Shown here: positions 1 to 9,103 of the stretch, piece by piece
Numbering within the stretch: position 1 is the stretch's first letter
Layout: each line of letters begins with the position of its first letter
Source: Kitasatospora setae KM-6054
Lineage (GTDB): Bacteria; Actinomycetota; Actinomycetes; Streptomycetales; Streptomycetaceae
Length of the DNA stretch: 64,000 nt
NCBI RefSeq assembly: GCF_000269985.1
Contig: NC_016109.1
Span: 3,782,001 to 3,846,000, forward strand
Direction of reading: 5' to 3'
Position numbers and translations under genes: made by a program
The notes under the pieces: model-generated
Seen by the model: only the letters and a program-made list of their open reading frames with translations
Database searches by the model: none
What the model was told of the DNA's origin: nothing

Positions 1-195
1 GGCGTAGAGCTCCTGTTGGCAGTCGAAGACGTCGTCGACGCCGTCGCCGAAGCCCTGCGGGACGGCGCCCAGCAGCTCCAGCACCTCGTCCGGGGTGCGG
101 CCGCGGACCAGGGTGAGCGAGTAGCCGGAGTCCCGCAGGTCGGGGAACCAGGAGGAGTCGGCGGTCCAGGCGTAGTCGTGCGCGGTCGGCGTCAT
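1..195 (-). CDS. DUF6461-like protein, N-terminal fragment (cut by window start)
   Basis: The first 65 codons of a minus-strand gene are present, and the rest lies outside the window. The visible protein starts MTPTAHDYAWTADSS and continues with YSLTLVRGRTPDEVLELLGA, which resembles the beginning of the actinobacterial DUF6461 family (a YxW motif, then a 'tLVRGltPeEvl..lGa' segment). The family has no known biochemical role. The ATG at 195 was chosen because the ATG at 203 is followed at once by an in-frame stop. No Shine-Dalgarno sequence is obvious upstream. The family call rests only on this N-terminal motif. Confidence 0.6.
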   Translation of the reverse strand, partial: MTPTAHDYAWTADSSWFPDLRDSGYSLTLVRGRTPDEVLELLGAVPQGFGDGVDDVFDCQQELYA

Positions 196-288
196 CCGTC
201 CATTGTGGCCGGGCGGCCCGCTCCCGTAGGGGGAATCTCAGGGGCCCCGGCTCTGGATTCCGGCGCCCGGCGGGAGGACCGTGGAGAC

Positions 289-729
289 ATGGGAAACGGA
301 GAGTTGTCAGGACGCGAGAGCCGCCAGGTCGCCGTCGCCGCGGCGACGCTCGGACCGTGGCGGACGGCCGCGACGGTGGGCACGGTGGTCGGCGGGGCCG
401 CGCTCGCGGTCGAGGTGTTCACCCTGGACTGGTCGTTGGACATCCTGTCCTTCCCGGTCAGCCTCGGCCTGTTCGTGTCGTTCCTGGTCGGCACGGTCGG
501 CGGCCGGCTGCGCGGCGGCGAGCGGCGGCTGCGCCGCTGGGCGGACGCCCACCCGTGGCAGTCGGTGCTGCCGGCCGCCGGCGCGCTGTGGGGGCTGGAC
601 ACCCTGGTGCTCTGGCTGCTGGGCGACCACAGCCTGCTCGGGGCGCTGTTCACCGCGCTGCTGCCGGCCGCCGCGCTGCTCGCGGTGGCGGGCGTGGTGG
701 GCTCGGTGAAGGCCGCCCGCAAGGGCTGA
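289..729 (+). CDS. Small integral membrane protein of unknown function
   Basis: A 146-residue protein with a polar N-terminus and about four hydrophobic segments (roughly residues 24-42, 50-68, 92-112 and 116-136), separated by an Arg-rich loop (GGRLRGGERRLRRW). It should be a polytopic membrane protein. I recognise no family motif. The ATG at 289 was preferred over upstream in-frame codons because a purine-rich GGGAGG/GGAGAC segment lies just before it and the upstream reading is low-complexity. The gene stands alone between a minus-strand gene and a plus-strand gene. Confidence 0.6.
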   Translation: MGNGELSGRESRQVAVAAATLGPWRTAATVGTVVGGAALAVEVFTLDWSLDILSFPVSLGLFVSFLVGTVGGRLRGGERRLRRWADAHPWQSVLPAAGALWGLDTLVLWLLGDHSLLGALFTALLPAAALLAVAGVVGSVKAARKG

Positions 730-751
730 CGGAACCTCACGTTTCCCCCCG

Positions 752-783
752 TTGCCGGGGGCGTCGTCGGTGGACGACATAAT
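752..783 (+). promoter_or_regulatory. Candidate promoter for a leaderless transcript
   Basis: A CATAAT -10 box (778-783) ends 7 nt before the GTG at 791, and no Shine-Dalgarno sequence precedes that start. TTGCCG at 752-757 could be a -35 box, but its spacer is long (20 nt). Confidence 0.45.
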
Positions 784-790
784 CCCCGCC

Positions 791-2011
791 GTGCCGACGA
801 CAGACGAGCCGGGTCCGGGGTCCTCCGGGCCCGGCCGAGACGACGACCCCTTCGAGGGGCTGGTGCTGGACGACGAGTTCGTCCGGTCCGCGACGAACAA
901 GGAGGCGTCCGGGCGGGCCCGGATGCTGACCGAGCGGTGGAAGAAGGACCCGCCGCCGGAGAACGAGCCGTGGCGCCCCGCCACCGTCGTCCGGCTGGAC
1001 GACCGCCGCTCCCGTTGGCACCGCCGCCGGCAGCGGCGGTCGATCCGCCCGCGCCGGCCGTTCCGCCCCGGTCTGGGCAGCGCCCTGGCGCTGCTGCTGG
1101 TGCCGGTCCTGGTGCTGGTCGGCCTGGCCTCGCTGGGCGACGGCTCGACGCTGCCGCAGAAGTCCTCCGCGCTGCCCGCCCTGGGCGCCGAGACCGCCCC
1201 GCCGAGCAGCGCCCCGCCCACCCTGGCGCCCGAGGTGCCGACCCCCGAGCGCCCCTGGGCGGGCGCGCCCGCCGAGTCCTGGCCGAACGGCGCGGACGGC
1301 ATCGGCATGCCCACGGAGACGCCGGCCACCGGCGCGTTCGGCGCCCGGCAGGTCGCCGCGAACCTGGAGGCGGTGAAGGCGTACCTGGTCGCCAGCAACC
1401 TCGACCCGGAGGTGCTCTCCGGTTCGACCGCGCGGCCCGCCCTCGACCTGCTGGACGAGCAGAGCGCGGCGGACCTCTCCAAGGCGCTGGAGCACCCGAC
1501 CACCGAGGACGACCCGGCCTCCTGGCTGAGCCGCTTCGACCCGGCCTGGGCGGTACCGGTCACCGACCAGGTCAAGGTGCAGGGTTCGGTGACCTTCGAG
1601 GGCGACGGCGAGAACGGCATGCTGGTGCACACCGACGTCACCTACGTGTACGCGCTGCGCCCCGGCCCGGACGCGGGGAAGACCGCCGCCGGCGGCGCGA
1701 AGCCCGCCTCCTGGGCGCAGGCGGACCACAGCCGGGAGGTGGCCCGGGAGATCGTCCGCCGCTCGCAGGACTTCCGGTTCTACGACCCGGAGCGCTTCAA
1801 GGTGACGCCCGGGAAGCCGGTGCTGGGCGAGGGCAGCAGCGAGTTCGGCAACAACCGGTGCGAGATGGGCTCCGGCTTCCTGGAGCCGGAGTTCGACTTC
1901 ATGCGGGCCCCCGCGGCCGGCCCGACGCCGAGCGGGCCGGAGAGCGACCCCTACGACCGGACCAAGCCGCTGCGCACCGACGGGGAGTGCGGGCGGATCA
2001 GCCGGACCTGA
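791..2011 (+). CDS. Single-pass membrane protein with SCO2583/SCO2584-like N-terminus
   Basis: A 406-residue protein. Residues 20-60 (FEGLVLDDEFVRSA, then ARMLTERW and PW) resemble the N-terminal cytoplasmic module shared by streptomycete SCO2583/SCO2584-type proteins; this is recall, not a search. A very basic stretch (about 72-92) precedes one transmembrane helix (about 95-115), followed by a Pro-rich linker and an extracytoplasmic domain of about 270 residues containing two Cys (NNRCEMG and GECGR). The topology therefore looks like N-in with a large outer domain. GTG 791 fits a leaderless start. SCO2584-type proteins have been linked to spore wall formation, but I cannot assign that role here. 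Confidence 0.7.
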   Translation: MPTTDEPGPGSSGPGRDDDPFEGLVLDDEFVRSATNKEASGRARMLTERWKKDPPPENEPWRPATVVRLDDRRSRWHRRRQRRSIRPRRPFRPGLGSALALLLVPVLVLVGLASLGDGSTLPQKSSALPALGAETAPPSSAPPTLAPEVPTPERPWAGAPAESWPNGADGIGMPTETPATGAFGARQVAANLEAVKAYLVASNLDPEVLSGSTARPALDLLDEQSAADLSKALEHPTTEDDPASWLSRFDPAWAVPVTDQVKVQGSVTFEGDGENGMLVHTDVTYVYALRPGPDAGKTAAGGAKPASWAQADHSREVAREIVRRSQDFRFYDPERFKVTPGKPVLGEGSSEFGNNRCEMGSGFLEPEFDFMRAPAAGPTPSGPESDPYDRTKPLRTDGECGRISRT

Positions 2012-2018
2012 CCGGCCG

Positions 2019-2549
2019 TCAGGACCGCCGCCGGGCCGCCTTGCGGGCGTCGCGCTCCGCCTTGGCGGCCCGGCGGCGGTGCCAGACCGCGCTCTCCTGG
2101 TCGTAGGCGGCGCGCTTGAGGCCCTCGCCGGGGGCCTCGACCAGGCTGCGGGCGAAGTAGGCGGCCAGCGCCCCGGTGAAGCCGATCAGCCAGACCCCGG
2201 CCAGCGACTTCTCCTCGGCCATCCAGCCGCTCAGCGCGTCCTTGCCCTCGGTGAGGATCTTCCAGTTCCGCAGGCCGGCCAGCGCCGAGCAGACGCCGAT
2301 GGCCAGCATCAGCAGCAGCGAGAGCGGGGCCGCCTCGGAGAGCCGGACGCCGGAGACGCCCAGCCGCAGCGCGAGCGCCCCGGCGGCGGTGGCCGCCAGG
2401 GCGCCGAGCGAGACCGCGGCGCGGCGCAGCCAGTAGCCGGCGCCGCGCTCGACCCAGCTGGTGCCGAACCAGCGGATCGGCTGGGGGGCGGGAGCCCCGT
2501 CCGCGGTGGTGGTGGGGCTCGTCGAACCCGTCGTACTCGTCGTACTCAC
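2019..2549 (-). CDS. Membrane protein of unknown function (EF-hand-less, three to four TM segments)
   Basis: A 176-residue protein with a Thr/Ser-rich N-terminus (VSTTSTTGSTSPTTT), three or four hydrophobic segments between about residues 50 and 140, and a strongly basic C-terminus (HRRRAAKAERDARKAARRRS). No family is recognised. GTG 2549 is preferred over a TTG-type start 14 codons upstream because a GATAAT box lies 6 nt before it, which gives a leaderless transcript. The gene converges with the preceding plus-strand gene, leaving only 7 bp between stops. Confidence 0.6.
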   Translation of the reverse strand: MSTTSTTGSTSPTTTADGAPAPQPIRWFGTSWVERGAGYWLRRAAVSLGALAATAAGALALRLGVSGVRLSEAAPLSLLLMLAIGVCSALAGLRNWKILTEGKDALSGWMAEEKSLAGVWLIGFTGALAAYFARSLVEAPGEGLKRAAYDQESAVWHRRRAAKAERDARKAARRRS

Positions 2550-2555
2550 GGTCCG

Positions 2556-2561
2556 ATTATC
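2556..2561 (-). promoter_or_regulatory. Leaderless-type -10 box
   Basis: On the minus strand GATAAT is followed by 6 nt (CGGACC) and the GTG start at 2549. There is no Shine-Dalgarno sequence. Confidence 0.6.
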
Positions 2562-2597
2562 ACCGCGCTCGGGGGCCGCCCCGGGGAGCAACGCGCC

Positions 2598-4442
2598 TCA
2601 GCCGAGCTTGGAGACGTCCCGGACGGCGCCCTTGTCGGCGGAGGTGGCCATCGCCGCGTACGCCTTGAGCGCGGCCGAGACCTGGCGGTCGCGGTTCTTC
2701 GGGCGGTAGCCGCCCGCGGCCTCCAGCGTGAGCCGGCGCTCGTGCAGCTCCTCGAAGGAGACGTCCAGGCTGATGGTGCGGGCCGGGATGTCGATGGTGA
2801 TCGAGTCGCCGTCCCGGACGAGGGCGATGGCGCCGCCGGAGGCGGCTTCCGGGGAGATGTGGCCGATCGAGAGGCCGGAGGTGCCGCCGGAGAACCGGCC
2901 GTCGGTGATCAGCGCGCACGCCTTGCCCAGGCCGCGGCCCTTCAGGAACGAGGTCGGGTAGAGCATCTCCTGCATGCCCGGGCCGCCCTTGGGGCCCTCG
3001 TAGCGGATGACCACCACGTCGCCCTCGGTGATCTCCTTGCGGAGGATCTTGTCGACCGCCTCGTCCTGCGACTCGCAGACCACGGCCTTGCCCCGGAAGC
3101 GCCAGATCGACTCGTCGACGCCCGCGGTCTTCACCACGCAGCCGTCCTCGGCGATGTTGCCGTACAGCACCGCGAGGCCGCCCTCGACCGAGTAGGCGTG
3201 CTCGACGCTGCGGATGCAGCCGCCCGCGGCGTCGGTGTCCAGGGTGTCCCAGCGCTCGGACTGGCTGAACGCCTCGGCGGAGCGGACGCAGCCGGGGGCG
3301 GCGTACCAGAGGTCGACGGCCTCCTCGGAGGCCGAGCCGCCGCGGACGTCCCAGGTCTTCATCCACTCGGCGAGCGAGTCGGAGTGCACGGTGTGCACGT
3401 CCTCGTGCAGCAGGCCGCCGCGGTACAGCTCGCCGAGGATGGCGGGGATGCCGCCGGCCCGGTGCACGTCCTCCATGTAGTACGAGCCGTTCGGGGCGAC
3501 CTTGGACAGGCAGGGCACCTTGCGGGAGATGCTGTCGATCACCCGCATGTCGAAGTCGACCCCGGCCTCCTGGGCGGCGGCCAGCAGGTGCAGGATCGTG
3601 TTGGTGGAGCCGCCCATCGCGATGTCCAGCGCCATCGCGTTCTCGAACGCGGCGCGGGTGGCGATGTTGCGCGGCAGCACGGACTCGTCGTCGCCGCCGT
3701 AGTAGCGGTTGGTGATCTCGACGACGGTGCGGCCGGCCTGCTCGTACAGGGCGCGGCGGCCGGTGTGGGTGGCCAGCAGCGAGCCGTTGCCGGGCAGCGA
3801 CAGGCCGATCGCCTCGGTCAGGCAGTTCATCGAGTTGGCGGTGAACATGCCGGAGCAGGAGCCGCAGGTCGGACAGGCGTTCTCCTCGATGATCGAGATG
3901 TCGGCGTCGGAGACGTTCTCGTTCACCGCCTGGGAGATCGCGTCGACCAGGTCGAGCTTGCGGACGGTGCCGTCGACCAGGGTGGCCTTGCCGGCCTCCA
4001 TCGGGCCGCCGGAGACGAAGACCGTCGGGATGTTGAGGCGCAGCGCGGCCATCAGCATGCCGGGGGTGATCTTGTCGCAGTTGGAGATGCAGATCAGCGC
4101 GTCGGCGCAGTGCGCGTTGACCATGTACTCGACCGAGTCGGCGATCAGGTCGCGCGAGGGCAGCGAGTACAGCATGCCGTCGTGGCCCATCGCGATGCCG
4201 TCGTCGACCGCGATGGTGTTGAACTCGCGCGGGATGCCGCCCGCCTGCTTGATCGCCTCGGAGACGATCCGGCCGACCGGCTGCAGGTGGGTGTGGCCCG
4301 GGACGAACTCGGTGAAGGAGTTGGCGACCGCGATGATCGGCTTGCCGAAGTCCTCGCGGGCTACGCCCGCGGCGCGCAGAAGGGCGCGCGCGCCCGCCAT
4401 GTTGCGACCCTGGGTGACCGTGTTGGACCTCAGCTGGGGCAT
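2598..4442 (-). CDS. ilvD: Dihydroxy-acid dehydratase
   Basis: A 614-residue enzyme of normal family length. It dehydrates 2,3-dihydroxy-isovalerate and 2,3-dihydroxy-3-methylvalerate to the 2-keto acids of valine and isoleucine biosynthesis, in the cytoplasm. Diagnostic IlvD/Edd motifs are visible: [15 protein letters not shown], the Fe-S/Mg segment [28 protein letters not shown], and near the C-terminus [21 protein letters not shown]. The N-terminal [21 protein letters not shown] is typical. ATG 4442 is preceded by a good Shine-Dalgarno sequence (GAAGGAG). The gene is monocistronic as far as can be seen. A 7+1+7 palindrome sits at the promoter (4505-4519). Confidence 0.97.
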   Translation of the reverse strand: MPQLRSNTVTQGRNMAGARALLRAAGVAREDFGKPIIAVANSFTEFVPGHTHLQPVGRIVSEAIKQAGGIPREFNTIAVDDGIAMGHDGMLYSLPSRDLIADSVEYMVNAHCADALICISNCDKITPGMLMAALRLNIPTVFVSGGPMEAGKATLVDGTVRKLDLVDAISQAVNENVSDADISIIEENACPTCGSCSGMFTANSMNCLTEAIGLSLPGNGSLLATHTGRRALYEQAGRTVVEITNRYYGGDDESVLPRNIATRAAFENAMALDIAMGGSTNTILHLLAAAQEAGVDFDMRVIDSISRKVPCLSKVAPNGSYYMEDVHRAGGIPAILGELYRGGLLHEDVHTVHSDSLAEWMKTWDVRGGSASEEAVDLWYAAPGCVRSAEAFSQSERWDTLDTDAAGGCIRSVEHAYSVEGGLAVLYGNIAEDGCVVKTAGVDESIWRFRGKAVVCESQDEAVDKILRKEITEGDVVVIRYEGPKGGPGMQEMLYPTSFLKGRGLGKACALITDGRFSGGTSGLSIGHISPEAASGGAIALVRDGDSITIDIPARTISLDVSFEELHERRLTLEAAGGYRPKNRDRQVSAALKAYAAMATSADKGAVRDVSKLG

Positions 4443-4479
4443 CGTTGCCGCTCCTTCAGGAGACTTTCGGGATCCGTCG

Positions 4480-4519
4480 AGCCTACGCCCGCGCCGCCCG
4501 GATCCGGACACCGTGTCCG
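4480..4519 (-). promoter_or_regulatory. ilvD promoter with palindromic operator candidate
   Basis: A TAGGCT box (minus strand, 4485-4480) lies about 38 nt upstream of ilvD. A perfect palindrome CGGACAC-C-GTGTCCG (4505-4519) covers the position expected for the -35 element. This arrangement is typical of a repressor operator, but the regulator is unknown. Confidence 0.4.
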
Positions 4520-4570
4520 CCATGCGGTCAACCCGGGCACCGCGCGCGGACACCGGCGACCGGCCCCCGG

Positions 4571-5326
4571 CTACGGCCTGGGCAGCACGAAGACGTCCAG
4601 CTGGTACGGCTCGACCACCAGCCCGTCCGGGAACTCGGCGAGCAGCGCCTCCCGTTCCGCCGCCAGCACCGGGGCCCGCTGCTCCGGCTCCAGCACCGCG
4701 AAGTACGAGCGGGAGGTCAGGTCGTCGACCAGCTGGTCCACCGGGATGGTCCGCTGCCAGCGCAGCCGCGCGGTGCGCACCTCCAGGCCGGAGGCCGTCA
4801 ACGCCTCGGGCCTGCTGTTCCCCCGACCGGTGTGCTGGTAGCTGGGCAGCGCGGCCCGCAGCCGCTCCTGCTGGGCGGCCAGCCAGGGCACCTGGAGGTC
4901 CTTCACGTTCCACCACACCGCGAGCGCGCCGCCCGGGCGCAGCACCCGCACCGCCTCCGGGATCGAGCGCTCCGGGTCGGTCCAGTGGAACGCCTGGGCG
5001 TACGTCACCAGGTCCACCGAGGCGTCGTGGAACGGGAGTTCGTCGCCGGTGGCCTTCACCACCGGGATCCCCGGGCTGACCTCGCGGAGCACCGCGGCCA
5101 TCCCCTCGCTCGGCTCGACCGCGACCACCCGGGCGCCGCGCCCGGCCAGCAGCCTGGTCGCGATGCCGGTGCCCGCGCCGACGTCCAGCGCGTCGGCGCC
5201 GGCCAGCGGGCGGCCGGTCAGCCGCTCCAGCTCGTCGAAGAGCGCGTCCGGGTAGGACGGCCGGGCGGCCTGGTACTGCGCGGCCACCGGGCCGAAGGAG
5301 TAGGCGTGCGCCTTGGTGTCGTACAT
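4571..5326 (-). CDS. Class I SAM-dependent methyltransferase
   Basis: A 251-residue protein with a Rossmann-type methyltransferase core: motif [17 protein letters not shown] (about residues 45-60), an acidic residue after beta-2 ([10 protein letters not shown]), motif II/III ([24 protein letters not shown]) and the loop [12 protein letters not shown]. These identify a Methyltransf_11/25-type enzyme, but the substrate cannot be inferred. It follows the VOC-family gene by 24 bp on the same strand and is probably co-transcribed with it. ATG 5326 has a GGGAGC Shine-Dalgarno-like sequence. Confidence 0.85.
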   Translation of the reverse strand: MYDTKAHAYSFGPVAAQYQAARPSYPDALFDELERLTGRPLAGADALDVGAGTGIATRLLAGRGARVVAVEPSEGMAAVLREVSPGIPVVKATGDELPFHDASVDLVTYAQAFHWTDPERSIPEAVRVLRPGGALAVWWNVKDLQVPWLAAQQERLRAALPSYQHTGRGNSRPEALTASGLEVRTARLRWQRTIPVDQLVDDLTSRSYFAVLEPEQRAPVLAAEREALLAEFPDGLVVEPYQLDVFVLPRP

Positions 5327-5350
5327 CGGGTCGTGCTCCCCCGTCGTCGT

Positions 5351-5776
5351 TCAGGACCAGGCGCGCGAGCTGAGCACCAGGTGGTAGCCGTCCGGGTCGC
5401 GGACGGTGACGCCGTGCTCGTCCCAGTACGGGTTGTGCGCGGCGACCCGGGTGCCGCCGGCCGCGACCAGCCGGTCCACCAGGGCCTCGTCCACCGGCCC
5501 GCCGAGGTACAGCACGAACAGGTCGTCGACCGTCGGCGTCGGCTCCAGCGGGCGCTCCGGGTCCCGGGTCAGCTCGAAGTGCCAGCCGCCGCCGGGGAAG
5601 CCGACCATCACCAGGTCGTGCTCGCCGGGGACGCGCTCGGTGGTGCGCCAGAGCACCGACAGGCCCAGGCCCTCGGTCCAGAACCGCTCGGCGGCGGCGA
5701 GGTCGCGGGAGGGGCGGGCGTGCCGGACGTGGAGGGACGGGCCGGGCACCGGGAGGTCGGGGTTCGCATCGGTCAC
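5351..5776 (-). CDS. VOC (glyoxalase/bleomycin resistance) family protein
   Basis: A 141-residue protein with the paired beta-alpha-beta-beta-beta pattern of the vicinal oxygen chelate fold: an N-terminal half with [22 protein letters not shown] and HFELT, and a C-terminal half with [22 protein letters not shown]. His and Glu positions that could bind a metal are present, but the substrate is unknown. GTG 5776 was chosen because TAGAGT ends 7 nt upstream (leaderless); a start six codons further upstream is possible. It heads a likely two-gene operon with the methyltransferase. Confidence 0.8.
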   Translation of the reverse strand: MTDANPDLPVPGPSLHVRHARPSRDLAAAERFWTEGLGLSVLWRTTERVPGEHDLVMVGFPGGGWHFELTRDPERPLEPTPTVDDLFVLYLGGPVDEALVDRLVAAGGTRVAAHNPYWDEHGVTVRDPDGYHLVLSSRAWS

Positions 5777-5783
5777 GGTTCGC

Positions 5784-5789
5784 ACTCTA
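5784..5789 (-). promoter_or_regulatory. Leaderless-type -10 box
   Basis: TAGAGT on the minus strand ends 7 nt before GTG 5776. There is no Shine-Dalgarno sequence. Confidence 0.5.
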
Positions 5790-5833
5790 GGCACGAACGG
5801 CCGCCCGGCGCACGCGCTTTGGCGGCCCGGCGG

Positions 5834-6760
5834 TCAGCTTCCCGGCCGGACCGTCGCCAGGTGCAGCCGGGTGAACGCCAGCGCCTCGGCGAGGTCCGCC
5901 TCGCGCTCCTCGGCGCCGCCCGACTTGCGGGTGTTCACCTCCAGCACCACGTGCCCCTGGAAGCCGGTCCTGGCCAGCCGCTCCAGCAGCTGCGCGCACG
6001 GCTGCTTTCCGCGCCCCGGGATCAGGTGCTCGTCCTTCCCCGACCCCGACCCGTCCGCCAGGTGCACGTGCGCCAGCCGGTCGCCCATCCGGTCGACCAG
6101 CTCGAACGCGTCCGTCCGGGACGTCGCCGCGTGCGACAGGTCGACGGTGAAGTGCCGGTACTCCTCGTCCGTGACGTCCCAGCCCGGCGCGTACGCCAGC
6201 ACCTCGCGGTCCCGGTAGCGCCACGGGTACATGTTCTCCACCGCGAACCGGACGTCCGTCTCGCCCGCCATCCGGTTCACCCCCGCCACGAACTCCTTGG
6301 CGTACTGCCGCTGCCACCGGAACGGCGGGTGCACCACCACGGTGTCCGCCCCCAGCCGCTCGGCCGCCCGCCGGGCCCGCACCAGCTTCGTCCACGGGTC
6401 GGAGCCCCACACCCGCTGGGTGATCAGCAGGCACGGCGCGTGCACCGCCAGGATCGGCACCCCGTACGCGTCGGAGAGCCGGCGCAGCGCGTCCACGTCC
6501 TGGCTGACCGGGTCGTTCCAGACCATCACCTCGACGCCGTCGTACCCCAGCCGGGCCGCCAGCTCGAACGCCGTCTCCGTCGTCGACGGATAGACCGACG
6601 CGGTCGACAGCGCCACCTTGGTGTCCGGCACGTGCAGCGCGGGGTGCGGCGGCGGCAGCACCGGCCGCTCCAGCTTCCGCCGCGCCGCCCTGGCGGCCCG
6701 CGCCGCCTTCGACGGCAGCGGGCCGCGCCGCGCCTTCCGGTCGTCCGCTGTATCCGCCAC
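5834..6760 (-). CDS. Sugar phosphate isomerase/epimerase family TIM-barrel protein
   Basis: A 308-residue AP-endonuclease-2-type barrel. Likely metal ligands are visible at strand ends: [50 protein letters not shown] and [10 protein letters not shown] basic, Ala/Arg-rich tail of about 40 residues precedes the barrel and may be poorly ordered. The substrate is unknown. GTG 6760 lies 7 nt after a TAGTCT box and has no Shine-Dalgarno sequence. In actinobacteria this type of gene is often found next to a Ppx/GppA phosphatase, as here (the next gene upstream on the same strand). Confidence 0.85.
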   Translation of the reverse strand: MADTADDRKARRGPLPSKAARAARAARRKLERPVLPPPHPALHVPDTKVALSTASVYPSTTETAFELAARLGYDGVEVMVWNDPVSQDVDALRRLSDAYGVPILAVHAPCLLITQRVWGSDPWTKLVRARRAAERLGADTVVVHPPFRWQRQYAKEFVAGVNRMAGETDVRFAVENMYPWRYRDREVLAYAPGWDVTDEEYRHFTVDLSHAATSRTDAFELVDRMGDRLAHVHLADGSGSGKDEHLIPGRGKQPCAQLLERLARTGFQGHVVLEVNTRKSGGAEEREADLAEALAFTRLHLATVRPGS

Positions 6761-6767
6761 GCGAACC

Positions 6768-6773
6768 AGACTA
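6768..6773 (-). promoter_or_regulatory. Leaderless-type -10 box
   Basis: TAGTCT on the minus strand ends 7 nt before GTG 6760. Confidence 0.5.
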
Positions 6774-6822
6774 AGTCAGACCGGCGCGGAGCCGGCGGCG
6801 CGCGGCGGCCCCGGCACCGGCG

Positions 6823-7776
6823 CTACGCCTCGATCGCGACCCGGTTCTCCTGCCCGTCCATGGTGTCCAGCCGCCGCAGGATGATGCCCTCGCGCAGGGC
6901 CCACGGGCAGATGTCGAGCTCGTCCAGGCCGAAGAGGTCCATCGCGGCGTCGGCGACCAGCGCGCCGGCCAGCAGCTGGCGGGCCCGGCCGAGCGAGACG
7001 CCGGGGATCTGGGCGCGCTCGGCGGGGGTCATCGCGGCGAGCCGGGGCAGCCAGGCGGAGAGACCGGACCGGGTGAGCCTGCGGGGGACCCGGACGCCCG
7101 CGCCCTCGGGGGCGGCGCCGGTCATCCGGGCGAGCTGCTTGAAGGTCTTGGAGGTGGCCACCGAGTGGTCCGGCGGGCCGAGCCGGGCGATGTCGCCGAC
7201 CGCGCCGGCGATCTCGGCCCGGATGTGCCGGCGCAGTTCGCGCAGGTCGCCGGGGTCGGCGATCTCGCCGGGCAGCCGGGAGGTGAGCCGGCCGGCGCCG
7301 AGCGGGAGCGAGGTGGCGACGTCGGGCTGCTCGTCGAGGCCGCAGGCGATCTCCAGCGAGCCGCCGCCGATGTCGAGGTTGAGCAGCCGCCCGGAGGACC
7401 AGCCGAACCAGCGGCGGACCGCCAGGAAGGTCAGCCGGGCCTCGTCCTGGCCGGACAGCACGGTGAGCGCGACGCCGGTCTCCTCCTCGACCCGGCGCAG
7501 CACCTCCTCGCCGTTGGCGGCCTCCCGGACGGCGGAGGTGGCGAACGGCAGCAGGTCGACGACGCCCTTGTCCTCGGCGACCCGCAGCGAGGAGGCCACC
7601 ATCGAGACCAGCCGCTCGACGCCGACCGCGCTGATCGCCCCGTCCTCCTCCAGCAGCTCGGCGAGACGCAGTTCGGCCTTGTGGGAGTAGGCGGGCAGCG
7701 GGGCCGCGCCGGGGTGGGCGTCCACCACGAGGAAGTGGACGGTGTTGGAGCCTACGTCGAGCACACCGAGTCGCAT
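6823..7776 (-). CDS. ppx: Ppx/GppA-type exopolyphosphatase
   Basis: A 317-residue protein of the ASKHA superfamily. It shows the N-terminal phosphate loop ([18 protein letters not shown]), the [12 protein letters not shown] segment and the second nucleotide-binding loop [16 protein letters not shown]. This short actinobacterial form lacks the C-terminal HD-like domain of E. coli Ppx. It probably hydrolyses polyphosphate and/or pppGpp; the sequence does not decide between these. ATG 7776 is preceded at 8 nt by TAGGTT on the minus strand and has no Shine-Dalgarno sequence. Confidence 0.88.
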   Translation of the reverse strand: MRLGVLDVGSNTVHFLVVDAHPGAAPLPAYSHKAELRLAELLEEDGAISAVGVERLVSMVASSLRVAEDKGVVDLLPFATSAVREAANGEEVLRRVEEETGVALTVLSGQDEARLTFLAVRRWFGWSSGRLLNLDIGGGSLEIACGLDEQPDVATSLPLGAGRLTSRLPGEIADPGDLRELRRHIRAEIAGAVGDIARLGPPDHSVATSKTFKQLARMTGAAPEGAGVRVPRRLTRSGLSAWLPRLAAMTPAERAQIPGVSLGRARQLLAGALVADAAMDLFGLDELDICPWALREGIILRRLDTMDGQENRVAIEA

Positions 7777-7784
7777 AACCGTCC

Positions 7785-7790
7785 AACCTA
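7785..7790 (-). promoter_or_regulatory. Leaderless-type -10 box
   Basis: TAGGTT on the minus strand ends 8 nt before ATG 7776. Confidence 0.4.
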
Positions 7791-7825
7791 GCCCAACCCG
7801 GTGACCTGCCGGGATACGAACGGTG

Positions 7826-9103
7826 TCAGAGCATTCCGTCCCAGAGCTGCTCGACGATGACCGCCCACCAGTTCTCCGGGTCGCGCAGCGCCGTCCGGTC
7901 GAGTCCGGCCAGCGCCCACTGGAACCGGGCGACGGCCGGTCCGGCCTGCTCGGGGGGCAGGTCGAGCAGGGCGGGGCGGTGCTCGGCGAGCAGCGCCAGG
8001 CAGCGGGTGAAGGCGGTCAGGTCGGCGTTGCAGTAGCGGGCCTCGCAGGTGTCGGGGTCGACGGCGCGGACCCGGCCCTGGGCGGTGTCGACGGTGAGCA
8101 GCGCCCAGCCGTCGGTGCCGATCAGGCGCTGGCCGAGCAGCGCGGCCCGGGCGGCGGCGGTGGCCCGGCGGCCCCGGCCGAGCCCGGCCAGGTACTCGGC
8201 GAGGTCGGGCAGCGGCGGGGCGGCCTGCTCGGCGATGCCGTCGGCCTCGGGCAGGTGCAGGGCGAAGAAGCCGGGCAGCTCGCGCGGCAGGCCGACCCGC
8301 TGGAGCGGGCGGGAGAACTCCTCGGGCAGGTCGGCGGCCAGCGTCTGGGCCTGCTCGAAGCGGTGCGTGCCGTCCTCGCCGAACAGCGCGGCCAGCCGCT
8401 TGCCGAGGCCGGTCTCGTCCTCGGGCTGGGCGGGCGGCACCGAGGTCGGCAGCGGCACCCGGTTGTAGCCGCCGCGGCCGCGGGCCACCAGGGCCCGGAC
8501 GGCGGCCGCCCGGTGGTCGTGGCGCGGCCCGTACGGCTGCTCGAACTCCAGCCGGACGCCGGGCAGCCGGTCGGCGACGGCCTGCTCGGAGTAGCTGCCG
8601 GGCAGCATCGACAGCCGCAGGTCGGTGCGGAGCGAGACCAGCCGCTCGGCCGGGACGCCCTGCGCGTCGAGCTGCTCGCGGGCCAGCAGCGCGGGGTGCG
8701 GGCGGCCGTGCGCGGAGCGGACGGTGAGCGACCGCGGCCGGTCCTGCTCGTCCAGGTAGCCGAGGGTGGCCCGGGTGCCGGGGCCGGTGACCGGCGGCCG
8801 GGACGGGTCGTGGCTGCCGGCGCCGAGCCGGTCCCGGTGCAGCTGCTCGACCACCGGGACCGGGACGGACGGGTAGACCACGAGTTCGCCGGTGGCCCGG
8901 TCGACCACGGCGCAGGCCGCGCCGATCTCCTCGGGGGCCCGGCGGGAGCCGGTGAGCGGGTCGGTGAGCAGCGGCGCGGGCTCCGGCCAGAGCACCCAGC
9001 CGAGGTCGAACTCGTGGCACCTGACCGGCCGCGCCCCCTCCTGCGGGAGGTCGCCGTTGACCCAGCGGTGGGCGGTGGCGAGGGCCTGCTCGCGGGTGAT
9101 CAT
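7826..9103 (-). CDS. Immunity protein with YrhB-like N-terminus and SUKH-4-like C-terminus
   Basis: A 425-residue protein. The N-terminal 70-80 residues ([18 protein letters not shown], then [12 protein letters not shown] and [14 protein letters not shown]) match the YrhB/Imm35-type pattern. The C-terminal half ([55 protein letters not shown]) has the layout of SUKH-4 immunity domains. Its ATG overlaps the stop of the upstream toxin gene (ATGA, 4 bp), so it is translationally coupled to it, as expected for a cognate immunity protein. It presumably binds the toxin domain in the cytoplasm of the producer. Family names are from recognition, not from a profile search. Confidence 0.8.
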   Translation of the reverse strand: MITREQALATAHRWVNGDLPQEGARPVRCHEFDLGWVLWPEPAPLLTDPLTGSRRAPEEIGAACAVVDRATGELVVYPSVPVPVVEQLHRDRLGAGSHDPSRPPVTGPGTRATLGYLDEQDRPRSLTVRSAHGRPHPALLAREQLDAQGVPAERLVSLRTDLRLSMLPGSYSEQAVADRLPGVRLEFEQPYGPRHDHRAAAVRALVARGRGGYNRVPLPTSVPPAQPEDETGLGKRLAALFGEDGTHRFEQAQTLAADLPEEFSRPLQRVGLPRELPGFFALHLPEADGIAEQAAPPLPDLAEYLAGLGRGRRATAAARAALLGQRLIGTDGWALLTVDTAQGRVRAVDPDTCEARYCNADLTAFTRCLALLAEHRPALLDLPPEQAGPAVARFQWALAGLDRTALRDPENWWAVIVEQLWDGML

